Shown here: positions 1 through 15,704 of the stretch, piece after piece
Layout of the letters: each line of letters starts with the position of its first letter
Numbering within the stretch: the first letter of the stretch is position 1
DNA from: Escallonia rubra
Lineage: Eukaryota > Streptophyta > Magnoliopsida > Escalloniales > Escalloniaceae
Direction of reading: 5' to 3'
Assembly (NCBI GenBank): GCA_033065855.1
Contig: JAVXUO010002860.1
Span: forward strand, 62,001-126,000
DNA: 64,000 nucleotides
Program-made: the position numbers and the translations under genes
Notes under the pieces: generated by a model
Told to the model about the DNA's origin: nothing
The model's input: the letters and a program-made list of their open reading frames with translations, nothing else
The model's database searches: none

Positions 1-159
1 AGCATTGTATAAAGTTGGCATGGGTCACTAGACTTGATTTTCTGGTTTTGAGAACATTAAAATTTGTTTCAATTATATGTTCTACATGTTTTTGGGTTGA
101 CATACGGATTTGAGAAAGATTGGAACTTCTTTACAAACATGATGTTTTCCTTTTTTAAG

Positions 160-200
160 ATGGGGCTGCTGCAAAGCCTGGCCTTAGGAAAAAGTCATGA
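160..200 (+). other. possible last coding exon of a gene lying mostly outside the window
   Basis: A pyrimidine tract ending in AG at 158-159 could be a splice acceptor. Read in one frame, the following bases give DGAAAKPGLRKKS and a TGA at 198-200. The short basic tail would suit the C-terminus of a plant protein whose body is to the left of the window. The evidence is only an acceptor-like site and a short frame, so this is a weak call. Another frame stays open through 285, and I cannot choose between them. Confidence 0.18.
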
Positions 201-522
201 AGTTGAAGGTTTGAATTTCTTTTGGGTGATCAAGAAGAGGTGTGGCAGAGAGAAGCGCGTCTCTCTCTTTCACCTGCCTTTCTGAAAAGCTGAAAGATGC
301 TTTCTTTGTACTCTTTCTTCTTCACTCCAACTTGCAAGACTTTCAGGCTCTTTTACATGGCTGATTTTTAACCTTTTCTAGCTCCTTCACTACTTTCTTC
401 CACATGCCCTTTTCACTTTCTGTGGTTGACTCGGCCTTACTCCCTTTTTTCTGTCAACCTGCTTTTTGTTGTTTTCAGCCAGACAGGCTTCTTCTTGTGT
501 GGGCTTCTTGTAGTTTACCCTA

Positions 523-2073
523 ATGGCCGACTCTTTTAACAATGACCTGAACGTGACTGAAGCCGACAATGTGGACCTTCGACTCTATCACAAGTTGCTG
601 ATTAGAAAATTCACTTATACGAGAATTTTTTCTGAAAAGAAAAAATTCAGAAAAGGGTGAGAGAATGCTCTGCTCGTGCTCAACAACCGATGCTCTGCTC
701 TGCTCGTGCTCTGCTCGTGCTCAACAACCGATGCTCTGCTCTGCTCGTGCTCAGCAACGGCCCGTGGAACTTCTTTGATGCTCTGCTACTTCTTCAGCCG
801 TGGTTTCAACGTGTGATTTACGCTACGGTCCAGTTCCCCACGACGGACTTATGGATGCAGGTTAGTGATATTCCGAGTGACTGCTACCATTTTTCTTTGG
901 CTGAACGTATTGGATGGGTGGCAGGCTCAGTAATTGAAATTGACTGGTCTGAGAAACGGGTTCAAAATAAAGATTATTTCCGCATTAAAGTAAGGGTTTT
1001 TGTTGACGTGCCTCTGCTACCTGCCGTTTTTACCACTTTGATTGATGACCTGGTTGGTCAATGTTCCGATGCAAGTATGAACGCATTTTTACATCTTGCT
1101 ATCGTTGTGTGTGCATCGGACATGAAAACATTCACTGTCGAGCTTCACCTGTTGATGTGGTCGAACTGTTATCTAGACGAAATGCTCTTATACCCGGGAA
1201 AATAAAATTTTTCCATGCACTATATAAATGACTGCCAAATGTTTGCAAATTCCCTAAGAGCTCTACCAAACTCTGATTGGAATCGATCCTCTAGAATTGC
1301 TATTTCGTCGGATGCTGAGGGTACACACCTCACGCACCTTTATGACTCTTTTTCTCCAGCTCCTTCCATTGTCTCCAGTGATGACCTCAGTTTCGCAACC
1401 GCATCAAATTATTTACACTCCACTGCTGGATCTAATGCAGCCACCCCTAGGGATGAAGAAGCTTCAGGCTCCGAGGCTACGGTTGAGGCGCCAATGGAGG
1501 ACGGTAGTTTTGGAGGGGATATTGATCTTAATGGGAACTTACTCGACCAAGAGCAGCTTGAGGAATTAATTGCCGAATTAGAAGCTCCTGCAAATGACAT
1601 CGTTACACTACCATTGGGGAATTTTTTTTGATGGGATTATTGAAGATGTCATCATGGAAGATGCCTTTGAGGATCCAGTGGAAGGTGAAGCAATGGAGGA
1701 TTCGGAGTCCATTGTCCAGGATATGATTACAATTTCTGACTCTTCAACTGAGGAGATTTCACCGGAGGTACAGGAATCTGAAGTATTCCTGGAATCATCG
1801 GAAATGGTCATGACGTCGGAACAGGAAAAAAAGCCCAATATCCAGCAAGATCTTCAATCTTTATTACCTGAAAGGAAAGATATTAATTCTGGAGATCTTC
1901 ATATCCAGTCGAAAGATTTTTCATCATTCATTACGGCGCCACTTGAATCATCCCATCTTCTTATACCCACCGCGTGGGAACAGATATCTTCGTGGGATTG
2001 TCTCCATGATATGCAAATCCGGCATATCATGGAGACAATCCTTGAACACCTTAAAAACAAGTTGTTAAACTGA
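523..2073 (+). mobile_element. decayed retroelement gag-like region (DUF4283-type)
   Basis: Around 755-1030 the translation reads GPWNFF...LLLLQPW, then LWMQVSDIP, then LAERIGWVAG and YFRIKVRV. That order is the signature of the plant DUF4283 domain. It is found at the start of the ORF1/gag-like protein of plant non-LTR retroelements and of some host proteins derived from them, and it is usually followed by a CCHC knuckle. I see no convincing knuckle here. Downstream (1215-2073) comes acidic, Ser/Glu-rich coding-like sequence, as in the variable tail of such proteins. The region is broken in a few places and has no visible partner reverse transcriptase. It is best read as a fossil; a host-derived gene remnant is the alternative. 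Confidence 0.55.
666..760 (+). repeat. short tandem repeat built on tgctctgctcgtgctc
   Basis: The motif tgctctgctcgtgctc followed by a-caacaaccga occurs at 666-690, again in extended form at 691-731, and partly at 732-760. The copies are almost identical, so the expansion looks recent compared with the decay of the surrounding gag-like sequence. Confidence 0.75.
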
Positions 2074-2138
2074 GTTGAGGCGTGGACTAGGTCGCTCTCT
2101 TTAAGACGGATCACGCCCCTATGTATATATATATGGGG

Positions 2139-3306
2139 AAAGCGAATATAAGGCTAGCCTCACGCAACTTGCGTGAGGCTAGCGGCAAAAACTACGTAGT
2201 TTTGAATAAAACAAGCATAATCTTCCTTTTTCATTTCTCTTTTTTCTCTCTCTCCCTTCTCACTGTTTTTCTCTTTCCTATCTCTCTGTCGCAGATTGGC
2301 ATCACCCGCCACCACCCCATTATCATAAGCCACCACCCACCACCCCTACCATCACAAACCACCACAACAATACAAATATTGAAACCCACCATTGACGGTG
2401 CTCTCTCTCTCTCCCCCCCTGCGACAACACGAAACGAACCACCACTTTACCTGTTCACAGACCTCCGCCACTGGCAAACCTCCATCGCCGACGACCTTTG
2501 GTGCAGATCACCTACCACCCCCACCATCACAAACCATTGGCATCAAACAAAAACCCACGATTGCTCAATACCCCCGCCACATCAAAGAACCGATCAAGCT
2601 CAAAATTCATCCAAGATTAATACCCAAATCAAGTTTTACTTGGTTTTAGAGTAAGCTGAATCCGCACACCTTTAATTTATTTCTTCCTTCGTGTTCTTTC
2701 TATAAGCTTACATTACAACATCGATTATATTTCACCCACCCACAAGCAGACTTTGCTCTGCCACCATCACTACCACAGACTCCGTTTGCTGTTGGGTTGG
2801 TGGCTGTGGTGGCTTAGACGGTGGCCAGATTTTGACGAAACTGTTGGGTTGTGACGATGGAAGGTGGCTTAGACGGTGGCTGTGATGGTGGGTTACAAAA
2901 TTGTTGGGCACATGAATCAAAACACAGATGCAACAGAAAGGATGAAGGAATACAGGGGAATTAGAGAAGATGGGTGACGATGGTGGCTGCGGTGGCTTAT
3001 GACGGCGGCCAGAATTTGAGGAACATGAAGTTGGGTGATTGTGGGTGTGTACGATGGTGTTGGTGGTGTATTGAATTGTGGCAGGAAGAAGGGTGACTGT
3101 GGGTGTGATAGTGGCCGGCGCAGGAATGTTGGGCAGTGGGTTGCTAGGGCCTGCGACAGAGAGACGGGGAAGAGAGGAGGGGGGAGAGAAAAGAGAGAAA
3201 GAGAAAATTTTTTTGACTATATTTGACCTCATTTTCTTAATTAAATTACGTAATTTTTGTCGCTAGCCTCACGTAACTTGTGTGAGGCTAGCCTTATATT
3301 CGCTTT
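2139..3306. mobile_element. long inverted-repeat (foldback / MULE-like) DNA transposon, non-autonomous
   Basis: The left end (2139 on) reads aaagcgaatataaggctagc, and the right end (to 3306) is its reverse complement. The match continues for about 60 bp with few changes. Each terminal repeat contains its own small palindrome: ggctagcctcac and gtgaggctagc around a short spacer. Inside, both arms read inward as a CT-rich stretch, then tctctctgtcgcag, then a C/A-rich coding-like sequence. The two arms are therefore diverged inverted copies. No transposase frame is present; the open frames inside (2121-2654 and 2732-3232) are low-complexity mirror images. No clean target duplication is visible because the flanks are (TA)n and (TG)n. 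The superfamily is uncertain: Mutator-like foldback is a guess. Confidence 0.7.
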
Positions 3307-3307
3307 C

Positions 3308-3328
3308 TGTGTGTGTGTGTGTGTGTGT
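3308..3328. repeat. (TG)n microsatellite
   Basis: About ten TG units abut the right end of the inverted-repeat element. A shorter (TA)n at 2124-2134 abuts the left end. Confidence 0.9.
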
Positions 3329-3469
3329 TTTCAATCTATTTTCTTAGGTTTCTATGTACAAGAAACTTCACCTTTTTCATCGGCATATGTTCTACTTCAA
3401 CTGGCCAGCTGAAAACAATACATTAAAACTCGAAACGCAAGATTTAAACAGTAAATAAATAATTTTTTT

Positions 3470-4780
3470 ATTGTAGGTAAAAATCATATCATTAATAAGT
3501 AAGTAGTACAAGATAGAGTACAATAAAAGAAGAAAAATAACAGGTGACAGGTGACCGCTTCCCCTACAATGTAACCACAGACAAGGACCAGCACATGGCC
3601 AGGCGTCCTTGAATATCTGAGAGGCAAAAATAAGGACGGCTTTATCGCCAAAGAACCTCCACGGTAGACTACATGCATAAAAGATTAGTACACCATTACG
3701 TAAGTCAAGACACTAACTATACACAAGGGACAATAACCATGTCTCGAAGGTAAGCCCAAGACCAGAGAAAAGACAAAAAACTACAAAACCCAAAAGATAA
3801 GCCCAAAACAAAAGAACTACTACACAGCAAAGTCAATGATGCAAGCCATGTGCCCAAACTACACAGCTGTCAACCATGCACGCCAAGTGCCCCTCGAGCC
3901 CCACGCTCACGGCGGCACCTTACACCGCACCACGCTGTCGGTCGCCAAGCCTGGTACCGGCGCCATCGCCGGCCATCGTTCCTCCGTCAACCACAACTAA
4001 CCCCACCATCAGTTGCCAAGAACCACCACAGCCATTGCCGACCACACTCGCGCCAATTACCACCCCTCAAACCACAACCCCACCTACGGCCATCCACCCC
4101 TACAGACCACCAATTCCAACCAACCACTCCCCACGCCGGCGTCACACAGAGCTGCCCACCAATGCCATCCAACCCACTAGGAACCGAAAGAGGAGGGAGG
4201 GGAAAGGGAAGAAAAAAAGGAGGGACCCCTAGCAGGAAGAAAACCTCCCTCGGCCACCCTATCTACCACCACCACGACCGACGACACCCACCGCACCCCG
4301 TGCCCAACCCACCGTGAACCACCACGAAATCCGACCCCAAACCATGAGGCAAGCCCAGCCCATCCTAGACCGAAACCTAGATAGGATACGAGGCAACCAA
4401 ACCGCAACCACCACCTACCACCAGCAACCCCATCATCAGTCCGAACCACAGCCCCAGCCCATGCCACCCAAACGCATATCGCAATCCCAGGCGCAACAGC
4501 CAACCACAACTCCCCAAGGACGTGGAGAGCACCAAAAGACTCGATTAAAGAGAAAACACAGACATCAAACCACTAATTTGGATGTACAGAGCCCACCACT
4601 CGCCGAAGAACCAGCGGTGGTGGAAGAATCTCCGGTCGGCGATGAAGAGTCAAGTGAAGAGGGAGGAGAAAGAAAGGAGAGTTTTTTATAGTTGATAGTT
4701 GATGAAGTACCGTAAATAGACAACTTAAGTGAAGGTAAAAGCCAAAAAAAAAATCAAGAACCAAAATGAGGCAATAGTAA
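3470..4780. other. C/A-rich repeat-like stretch without a convincing gene
   Basis: The + strand is rich in CCA/CAC triplets, giving long but low-complexity frames on both strands (for example 3850-4317 and 4177-4509). The reverse strand reads like a transposon leader or gene 5' end (CTCCCTC, then GGCGACC-type codons). No known domain is visible and I found no terminal repeats. This stretch occupies the place where the first two exons of the NAC gene at 4822 should be, so it may be inserted DNA that separated them. Confidence 0.4.
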
Positions 4781-4821
4781 ACAGTAACTATGCTAAGCCA
4801 TTGTTTGTTTGGACTTTGCAG

Positions 4822-5292
4822 AACTCATGGGAAATTTGTAGGATCTTCAAGAAAGCCAACTCCACAACACAAAGGACTTTATCTCATTCTTAGGTCTCGC
4901 CATTACCTGAAACCCCTACATATGACATACTTACCCAACATGCTAACAGTACCACCCATTTCAGTACTTCAGACAGCATCTCATTAACAACAAACGCAAG
5001 CTCAGTAGTCCAATATGGTGTTAACAAAGACTCTATTGCCAGTTTTTCTCCTTTAGATGTTTCTCCCTACAAACCCTTTAACCCAATAGCAACCGGTACT
5101 AGAATGCCATCTCAAGTTTCCATCTCAAACCATGGAGACATTTTGACAGGTTACACTTTTCTATCGCCTAAACCTACTAACTGCACAGCTGATGCTTCTT
5201 CCTTGCTTTTAAACATGTCATCCTCCATGTTTGGAGACTTTGGTAACAAGGCCTCAGAGAGTTTAGGCTATGGTGATGCTTCTTCACTTTGA
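4822..5292 (+). pseudogene. NAC transcription factor, orphan last exon (FEZ/NAC094-like)
   Basis: After a good acceptor (ggactttgcag, ending 4821) the frame begins NSWEICRIFKKANSTTQR. This is the end of subdomain E of the NAC DNA-binding domain. It continues through a Ser/Thr/Asn-rich tail to TGA at 5290-5292 (156 codons plus stop). Codon 24 is TAG (4891-4893), where related proteins have Trp in an SHSWVSPLP-like motif, so the frame is interrupted just after the NAC domain. The first two exons, which encode most of the NAC domain, are not found upstream in this window; that stretch is repeat-rich. I take it as a dead, truncated copy. The long open frame after the stop suggests recent loss. 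The FEZ/NAC094 assignment rests on the short SHS motif and is tentative. Confidence 0.7.
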
Positions 5293-6865
5293 CCGATATT
5301 TGGAAATTGAATTTGCCCTAGTGAGATGTCCACTAGCTATTCTACAAACAAGTGCCAAACTTGAGTTTTATTTACTGAAACCATTGTTTTCCAGTTTTGT
5401 TCACTCCAATTTCTTGGAAGAATCTATATGTTCAGATTACTTTTAACTTGGTACTGCTGTACAAATCTTCATGTAGGGTTGAACTTTACTAGAACAAATT
5501 GGTGAACCCAATGTTTAAATTTAGTGGTATTAGCGGATTATTATTAGATTCCAGTATTTGCGATGAAAGTATTTAGCGTATGTACCGATGGTGCAATACT
5601 CTTTCAGTCTTCGTTGCTGTTTGTTTCTCTTCATCTCATTTCCAATCTTGCACACATTCTTACTCCCGATTCCTCTTTAGCTAAATCCTAGGACAGGTTT
5701 CGCATTTATGAACATTGTAAAGGAAACTTAAATAAGCATTATTTCACGAGGAAACGAGAGTTGAGGACTTGAGGTTGACGGTTAAGAGGTCAAACTTTAA
5801 GCTACAAATTCGCCGGGGGACAAATATATTGGAACAATGGTAATAGCTTGAGAGATTGCCGCAATTTTGCACGAAGTTTATAATCGTATAGGTGTCAGGA
5901 TGTGGATTTTTTTTTGGTAGGAGCTACACCTAGCTCGAGCTGCTAGAGCTTGGCCTCATTCCCCATGTTAGCATAAACCCAATCCCCATCTGATGATTTT
6001 GGTTCTTGACTTCTTGTGCACCGTCTCTCTCTCTGAGGGGTATTCCTCAGTTATCTTAAAATAGTATCTTTCATACAACATACTTACCAAACCAAAACAG
6101 AAAACGGAGGAGTGACCGAGAGTGTCCGGCTTTTAAAAGAAACTTTCAACTTCAAACTGCTTAAAGTCGTCTCAGGCTTTTAGGAGTTTGATCTTCTCGT
6201 CTCAATGACATAATAAACAAACAAGGAGCATCAGTAAATTCTAGCTCCCACCCACCCACCCACGCAAAACCCAGACCAACTGCTCTTTAGAAGCTGTGGA
6301 AGGGTTCGATAGGCAGTTCACACATGTGATGTGACCACAGGGAGAGAGACTCGGTTCCCATCCTTGTAAATATTAGTCAGAGAGAGAGAGAGACTCGATA
6401 ATGACACCGCACACACATTGTCACCTTCTCAAGAAGCCTTTGGTCTTCAAACGTTTTGACAAGGACACTCACAAATAAAAAGGATATCCCTCAAGAAATG
6501 AGTCATTGATGTTGAGTTTGTAATTTCTTCCTTCCCAAGTTCTTTGAATTGTTAACTTAAATTTATGACTTAAGATAATTCAACTCGATATATGCCTTTC
6601 AAAAATAAATATCTTGAACATTTATCCAGTTATACTAGGTCATTACGTTTGGCCTGACTGCGTAAGCGCGTTGCATTTTCTTTTCAAGTATTAAGGTTAC
6701 CTCACCCTATGCAGTAAACCATTGAAAAAGACCGGTGCTATATATATATATCAGCTTCTCTCTTTTTCTTTCCGATAATGGTTTTCTTTAATACGATGTG
6801 TTGAATGCATCAAATGAGACTTACCTAACACCTAAAATATTGCCAGCAATGTTAGCGAGAAAGTC
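5293..6865. other. intergenic DNA between the NAC relic and GSTU
   Basis: No coding sequence is supported here. Short simple repeats are present: (CT)n near 6026, (CCCA)n near 6247-6263 and (GA)n near 6377-6393. The palindromic word gctcgagctgctagagc lies near 5934. The last few hundred bases serve as the GSTU promoter region. Confidence 0.6.
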
Positions 6866-6872
6866 TATATAA
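6866..6872 (+). promoter_or_regulatory. TATA box of the GSTU gene
   Basis: The word tatataa (in gtctatataagc) lies 52 bp upstream of the second base of the ATG region, with a (GA)n leader at 6903-6918 in between. This is the usual spacing for a plant TATA box with a 20-30 base 5' UTR. Confidence 0.65.
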
Positions 6873-6923
6873 GCTCCCGATTCTACCCAAGTATATCACC
6901 AAGAGAGAGAGAGAGAGAGGGGG

Positions 6924-7783
6924 ATGGAGGAGCAAAGTGAAGTTGTGCTGTTTGGGATGTGGGCTAGCCCCTACTGCACCAGAGTTGAATTGGCTCTCAA
7001 ACTGAAGAGCATACCCTACCAATACGTCGAGGAGGACTTGCAAAACAAGAGCGATTTGCTCCTGCAATACAATCCTGTCCACAAAAAGGTACCTGTTCTG
7101 GTGCACAAAGGCAAGCCTGTTGCTGAGTCGATTGTAATTCTCGAATACATAGACGAGTGCTGGAGCAACACCCCAAGACTGCTGCCAGATGATCCCCATG
7201 AGCGCTCCAAAGTCCGCTTCTGGGCCAACTTTTACGATCAGAAGGTAGTAATCACGTTTCTTTTCTTTTTTTCCTCTTTTCTGGTCCATCAAGCGGGATA
7301 GCCTGAGACCTGAATCTGTGGCCATGCACAGAAAAGGAAAGGCCTTCATTCCTGGGCTATCACCCTCTATAATCTCTCTCTCGAAACTTTAGGATAACTG
7401 ATGCTCTGTTTTCTTGAACACAGCTTATTCCAAGCAGCTTTCATCTGATCACCTTGAAAGGCAAAGAACAGGAAAAGGCTATGGAGAACTTCTCAGAGCT
7501 GCTCAGTGTGTTTGAAGAAGGAATAGCCAGAGATTTCCCACAAAGATCTCCTTTTTTCAACGGTGAGACCCTTGGTTTTGTCGATATCATGGTAGCCTCG
7601 AATTCGTGCAACTACAGAGCCTTTAGCAAAGCCGTTGGTGTCACTTTTGACCAGGAAAAGCACTCGGCATTTTTCAAATGGGTGCATGCTCTGCAGGACT
7701 GCCATCTGATCAAGGAGACGCTTCCTCCTCACGACAAAGTTGTTGCCCGGATCCGGGAGAAGTATCTCCCCCTAAAAGCTTGA
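6924..7783 (+). CDS. glutathione S-transferase, tau class (two exons)
   Basis: Exons are 6924-7244 and 7424-7783. The single 179 bp intron (gtagta...acacag) is in phase 0, at the position conserved in plant tau GST genes. The product is 226 aa, normal for the class. The N-terminal thioredoxin-like domain carries [10 protein letters not shown] with the catalytic Ser15, then [12 protein letters not shown] and [11 protein letters not shown], which form the glutathione site. The C-terminal half is the helical, xenobiotic-binding domain. Tau GSTs conjugate glutathione to electrophiles, or bind them, in the cytosol during detoxification and stress. FGMWASPY and EEDLQNKS resemble the GSTU7/8/10 branch. 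The start codon follows a (GA)n leader and no upstream in-frame ATG is better. It looks intact and single-copy in this window, whereas tau GSTs are usually clustered. Confidence 0.95.
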
Positions 7784-7821
7784 TCGTAGACAGAAAACAG
7801 AGCTTGTTTGCGCTGAAACTA

Positions 7822-7827
7822 AATAAA
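7822..7827 (+). terminator. polyadenylation signal (AATAAA) of GSTU
   Basis: A consensus aataaa lies 39 bp after the stop codon. A second aataaa follows at about 7885. Confidence 0.55.
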
Positions 7828-7860
7828 GTGTCACGTTTGGCTCCAGAATGCAATTATTGT

Positions 7861-9302
7861 ATCAAATATTATGGTATGAAGACAATAAATTTGTATTCGG
7901 TTAAATGTGCTTCATGAAAAGCAAGTATACTGTCCTCGATGAATTTCCGAAAATAATACACATTAACATATATGTTGGTGTTTATCTTTCAATGGCGAGA
8001 GATTCTACGTGGATGCCCTCGAGTCCATGGCTACGATCAGAGGGAATAGAATATATCCCGACGACCATGCAACAATGTACTCCGTGTAAACCACCATGCA
8101 ACAATGTACTTAGGGATGACAATTCAACCCGCACCCGCCGGATATCCGCTCCGCCCCGCTTCTATAGGAGCGGATCTTTTTAACTATAACCGTGTCATGG
8201 GGCGGGTTTGGTATTTGTTTTCAAAACCCGCAGCGGATACGGGACGGGTATGGTTTTAAGTGTAATTGCCCCTCGATCCGACCCGACCCGTTCCTCTTTA
8301 TACTCTAATCAAGCTTTAATCTCAGTCATCCATACTCCATCTATATAAGTTGTTGAAAACCCTAGCTCCTTTCATCTTTTTCCCTATTCCCTTATTCTCT
8401 TACAGCCGCCGCACCACCAAGCACGTCACCCTTCGGTCGCCTCTGGCCGTCGACCTGTGACTCCACGCACGTCACCAACTTCGGTCGCAATCTGCCGTCG
8501 CCGTTCACCAGTCGCCTTCTGCCGTCGCCGTTCACCATTCTCCGTTCGATCCATCCACCTTCCGTCGTTCGCCGCTCCGTCCATCAGGCTTCCGCGCGAC
8601 GTTGCCTTCCCCGGCACCTCCTAACCATGTCTTGGAAAATAATCTAAAAACAGATCCGTCTCTAGAAGACTGGACAACCACTGTTCGCCAACGCCGGTTG
8701 TCCATCCACCGGAGAATCCCCACTCCGCCACTGTCACAGATTCGTCCCCGGATGATTTTTCTGACTTTGCACTTACAATCTTCAAAATGGCAGTACAGAT
8801 CGGGTCGGTAAACTAAGAAGGCCATCGGATCGGGGATGGTATCATCATCTCCTAACCCGATGGCGGGGCAGAGTCATATTTTGAGTGGCGGGGCGGGTGC
8901 GGATCTTGTGAAACCCGTATCCGACCCGCCCCATTGCCATCCCTAAATGTACTCCATGCAAAATTAACTCAAAACTATGCAGAATTCTGAACATTGATAG
9001 CATATTCAACATCAAATATTGTGGTATGACAACAATAAACTTGTTCTCTGTTACACGTGCCTCATGAAAACAAGCATATTGCCGATGAACTTCCAAAGAT
9101 AATTCGGATTAGACTGTTAGGTTTTATCTTTCAATAGCAAGAGATCCGGTGGATGCCCTCACTAAATGCTTCCGAGATCAGGAATTGTAATAAACACATT
9201 CCAACACCATGCCGTGCAAAAGTTCACTCAAAACTACAAAGAATTCTTGCAAAGTTTACTCAAAACTAGGCAGAATTCTGAACACTGACAGCATATTCAA
9301 GA
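7861..9302. repeat. tandem duplication of about 300 bp downstream of GSTU, first copy split by a hAT element
   Basis: Copy A begins at 7861 (atcaaatatt-tggtatga) and copy B at 9011 with the same words in the same order: acaataaa, gcctcatgaaaa-type, tttatctttcaat, ggatgccctc. Both copies end in cagaattctgaacattgata-like sequence (8983-9010 and 9271-9302). Without the 835 bp hAT insertion and its 8 bp target duplicate, copy A is about 307 bp against about 292 bp for copy B. Copy A starts in the GSTU 3' UTR. The copies are clearly diverged, so the duplication is old. Confidence 0.75.
8111..8945. mobile_element. non-autonomous hAT element (835 bp) with 8 bp target duplication
   Basis: The element runs from tagggatgacaat to attgccatcccta. 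It is flanked on both sides by aatgtact (8103-8110 and 8946-8953). The TAGGGATG end matches the Ac-type hAT family, and hAT transposases make 8 bp duplications. Subterminal DNA is full of cgggtgcgg/gggcggg words on both ends, as in Ac-like elements. No transposase is encoded. The middle holds a TATA-like box (ctatataag, near 8341) followed by aaaccctag and a CT-rich leader. The copy at 16542 carries a similar arrangement. Confidence 0.9.
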
Positions 9303-9616
9303 TAACGAGAAACATGATTACATGCCAAATCAAAACCAGCAAGTAGATTGGACAGCACGGTTCAAGTTGCAGAGACACAGCAATTTTAAATTCATAACGG
9401 AACAATCAAGTTGAGCAATTCAAATACCGAATATAGAATAAAATTCAGGCCTTGTTTCCAGACAAGAAAGTCACTATTACCAAATACAATAGAATTTTTT
9501 AGAAAAACAAAATAGGTTTCAACACCTCAAATTACATTTCCTCAACTCCTTGACACCAGCTGCCACCAAAATTACACTCGAGCAAGATAAAAGCTCCATA
9601 ACATAACAGATTAAAC

Positions 9617-14412
<4,796 letters not shown>

Positions 14413-14504
14413 GGCTGCGCCTCTGCTACTCTCTCTTTCTCTCTTCCTTTCTCTCTAGGTTTTGAATGCTGCAGCAAAGGGTTTTCGTTTGCGAGAGAGA
14501 CGAT

Positions 14505-14708
14505 TATATATAGGGTTAGTAAAGGGTTTGATGCCCTAGATCGTACGGCTAGAGATGAATCCTGGTATTGGGCCTTTTTGTTGCCTTTTGCAATATGACC
14601 CGGTTTGACATTCGGACCCAGAACTTTACGGGCTTAATGGGCTTGAATTCCTACTGTCTGACTTGTAAGCGCCGGGCCCATTGGACTCAAATACAAGCTA
14701 AATGGGCT
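14505..14708 (-). promoter_or_regulatory. eL34 promoter: TATA box, telo-box and four site II elements
   Basis: On the minus strand, TATATATA lies at 14512-14505, overlapping a telo-box AACCCTA (14517-14511). TGGGCC/T (site II) words occur at 14569-14574, 14638-14643, 14675-14680 and 14703-14708 in either orientation. Site II elements are bound by TCP factors and, together with telo-boxes, are known to drive ribosomal protein genes in dividing cells. A CT/GA-rich leader of about 60-90 bases follows before the ATG. Confidence 0.75.
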
Positions 14709-15602
14709 TCCTTTTAGATCCCTGTTTGTTCAAAACAAGAAATGATATATTCCACCCGTATACATGACTTTTCACTTTCCTTGCCGCTAAAAATATATAA
14801 TAATGCTAGGTAAATGATTTTTTAACAACAAATAACGAAGTCAATTAGCATTTCGTCATGAAAGACGTAAGCATCTTTTGCAAAGGGATTGAACAAAAGA
14901 CGACCATGAATGTATGCATGCTGCTAGAAGGGTACGAAAAACATGCTTTAATTGCAGATATTTGTCAAAAACGTGTCAGATAGATTGATTGACGGTTATC
15001 GCTAGTGAAAAATAAAGCTACCGATGAGTACACGTCATCTAGAAGGATTATCTCCCCGCATTTTTCCTACTAATTTTAGTTCATTACATGAAGATACATG
15101 GCGAAAACGTGTTTGATGGATATTGAAAGTTTTCACTAGTGACAGATAAAGCCATCAATACGGACTCATCATCTTGAAGGATTGTCTTGTTGTGCTTTTC
15201 TTTTTGCCCGCAAAAGTGCATTAATTATTATAAAGTGTTGGCGGTAGGTTTAAGTCCATAAAGCTAAAAAAAACTAGCCACTAGATTAGGGTTCCAAACA
15301 AGGAAAAAGGAGTAACTAGCGTAATTTGAAGACACTTGCTCCTATTTCTTTTCTATAAAAATTGGTTCTACACCCTTAAAGTCTGATTAGTAACACAAAA
15401 GCATACTCGAAAGAAGAAGGGTCCACCAATTATAAAAATCAAACTTGATTTTCCGTAGATAGTTGGGGTCGAACTTTAACATATACTCCTATTAACGATG
15501 CATTGCCAATAAGATTGGCTTGTAGGGGACTAGGAGCCCTAGATGTTGGTCAAAACCCCAAAAAGAACTAACAAAGGGAGTAATATTCACTGATATGAAC
15601 CA

Positions 15603-15701
15603 TAGAATAAAGCAACAAGGCCATTCATCTAAAGTGGGGCTAAGGGTTACATGCCTCCAGATAATCAAGGATTTCAAGAAGTTCCTTCCAATATATACTA
15701 T
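15603..15701 (+). repeat. left copy of an approximately 100 bp direct repeat flanking a 2.2 kb insertion
   Basis: This segment (tagaataaagcaacaaggcc... to ...atatatactat) recurs at 17888-17988 with only about four differences, including one 2 bp length change in a TA run. It directly borders the terminal inverted repeat element at 15705-17875 on the left, and the other copy borders it on the right. Confidence 0.9.
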
Positions 15702-15704
15702 GTT

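Noticed and set aside
2121-3232. Frames of 166-177 codons in the foldback element
   Set aside because: They are Pro/Thr/His low-complexity reading through the two arms of an inverted repeat; no domain.
3850-4691. Pro/His/Thr-rich frames at 3.9-4.7 kb
   Set aside because: The composition is due to CCA/CAC repeats, with frames open on both strands and no conserved motif.
5934-5950. Palindromic word gctcgagctgctagagc as a regulatory element
   Set aside because: Short palindromes like this are common by chance and it lies about 1 kb from the nearest start.
6852-7349. 165-codon minus-strand frame over GSTU exon 1
   Set aside because: It mirrors a well-supported GSTU exon, and its protein shows no family features.
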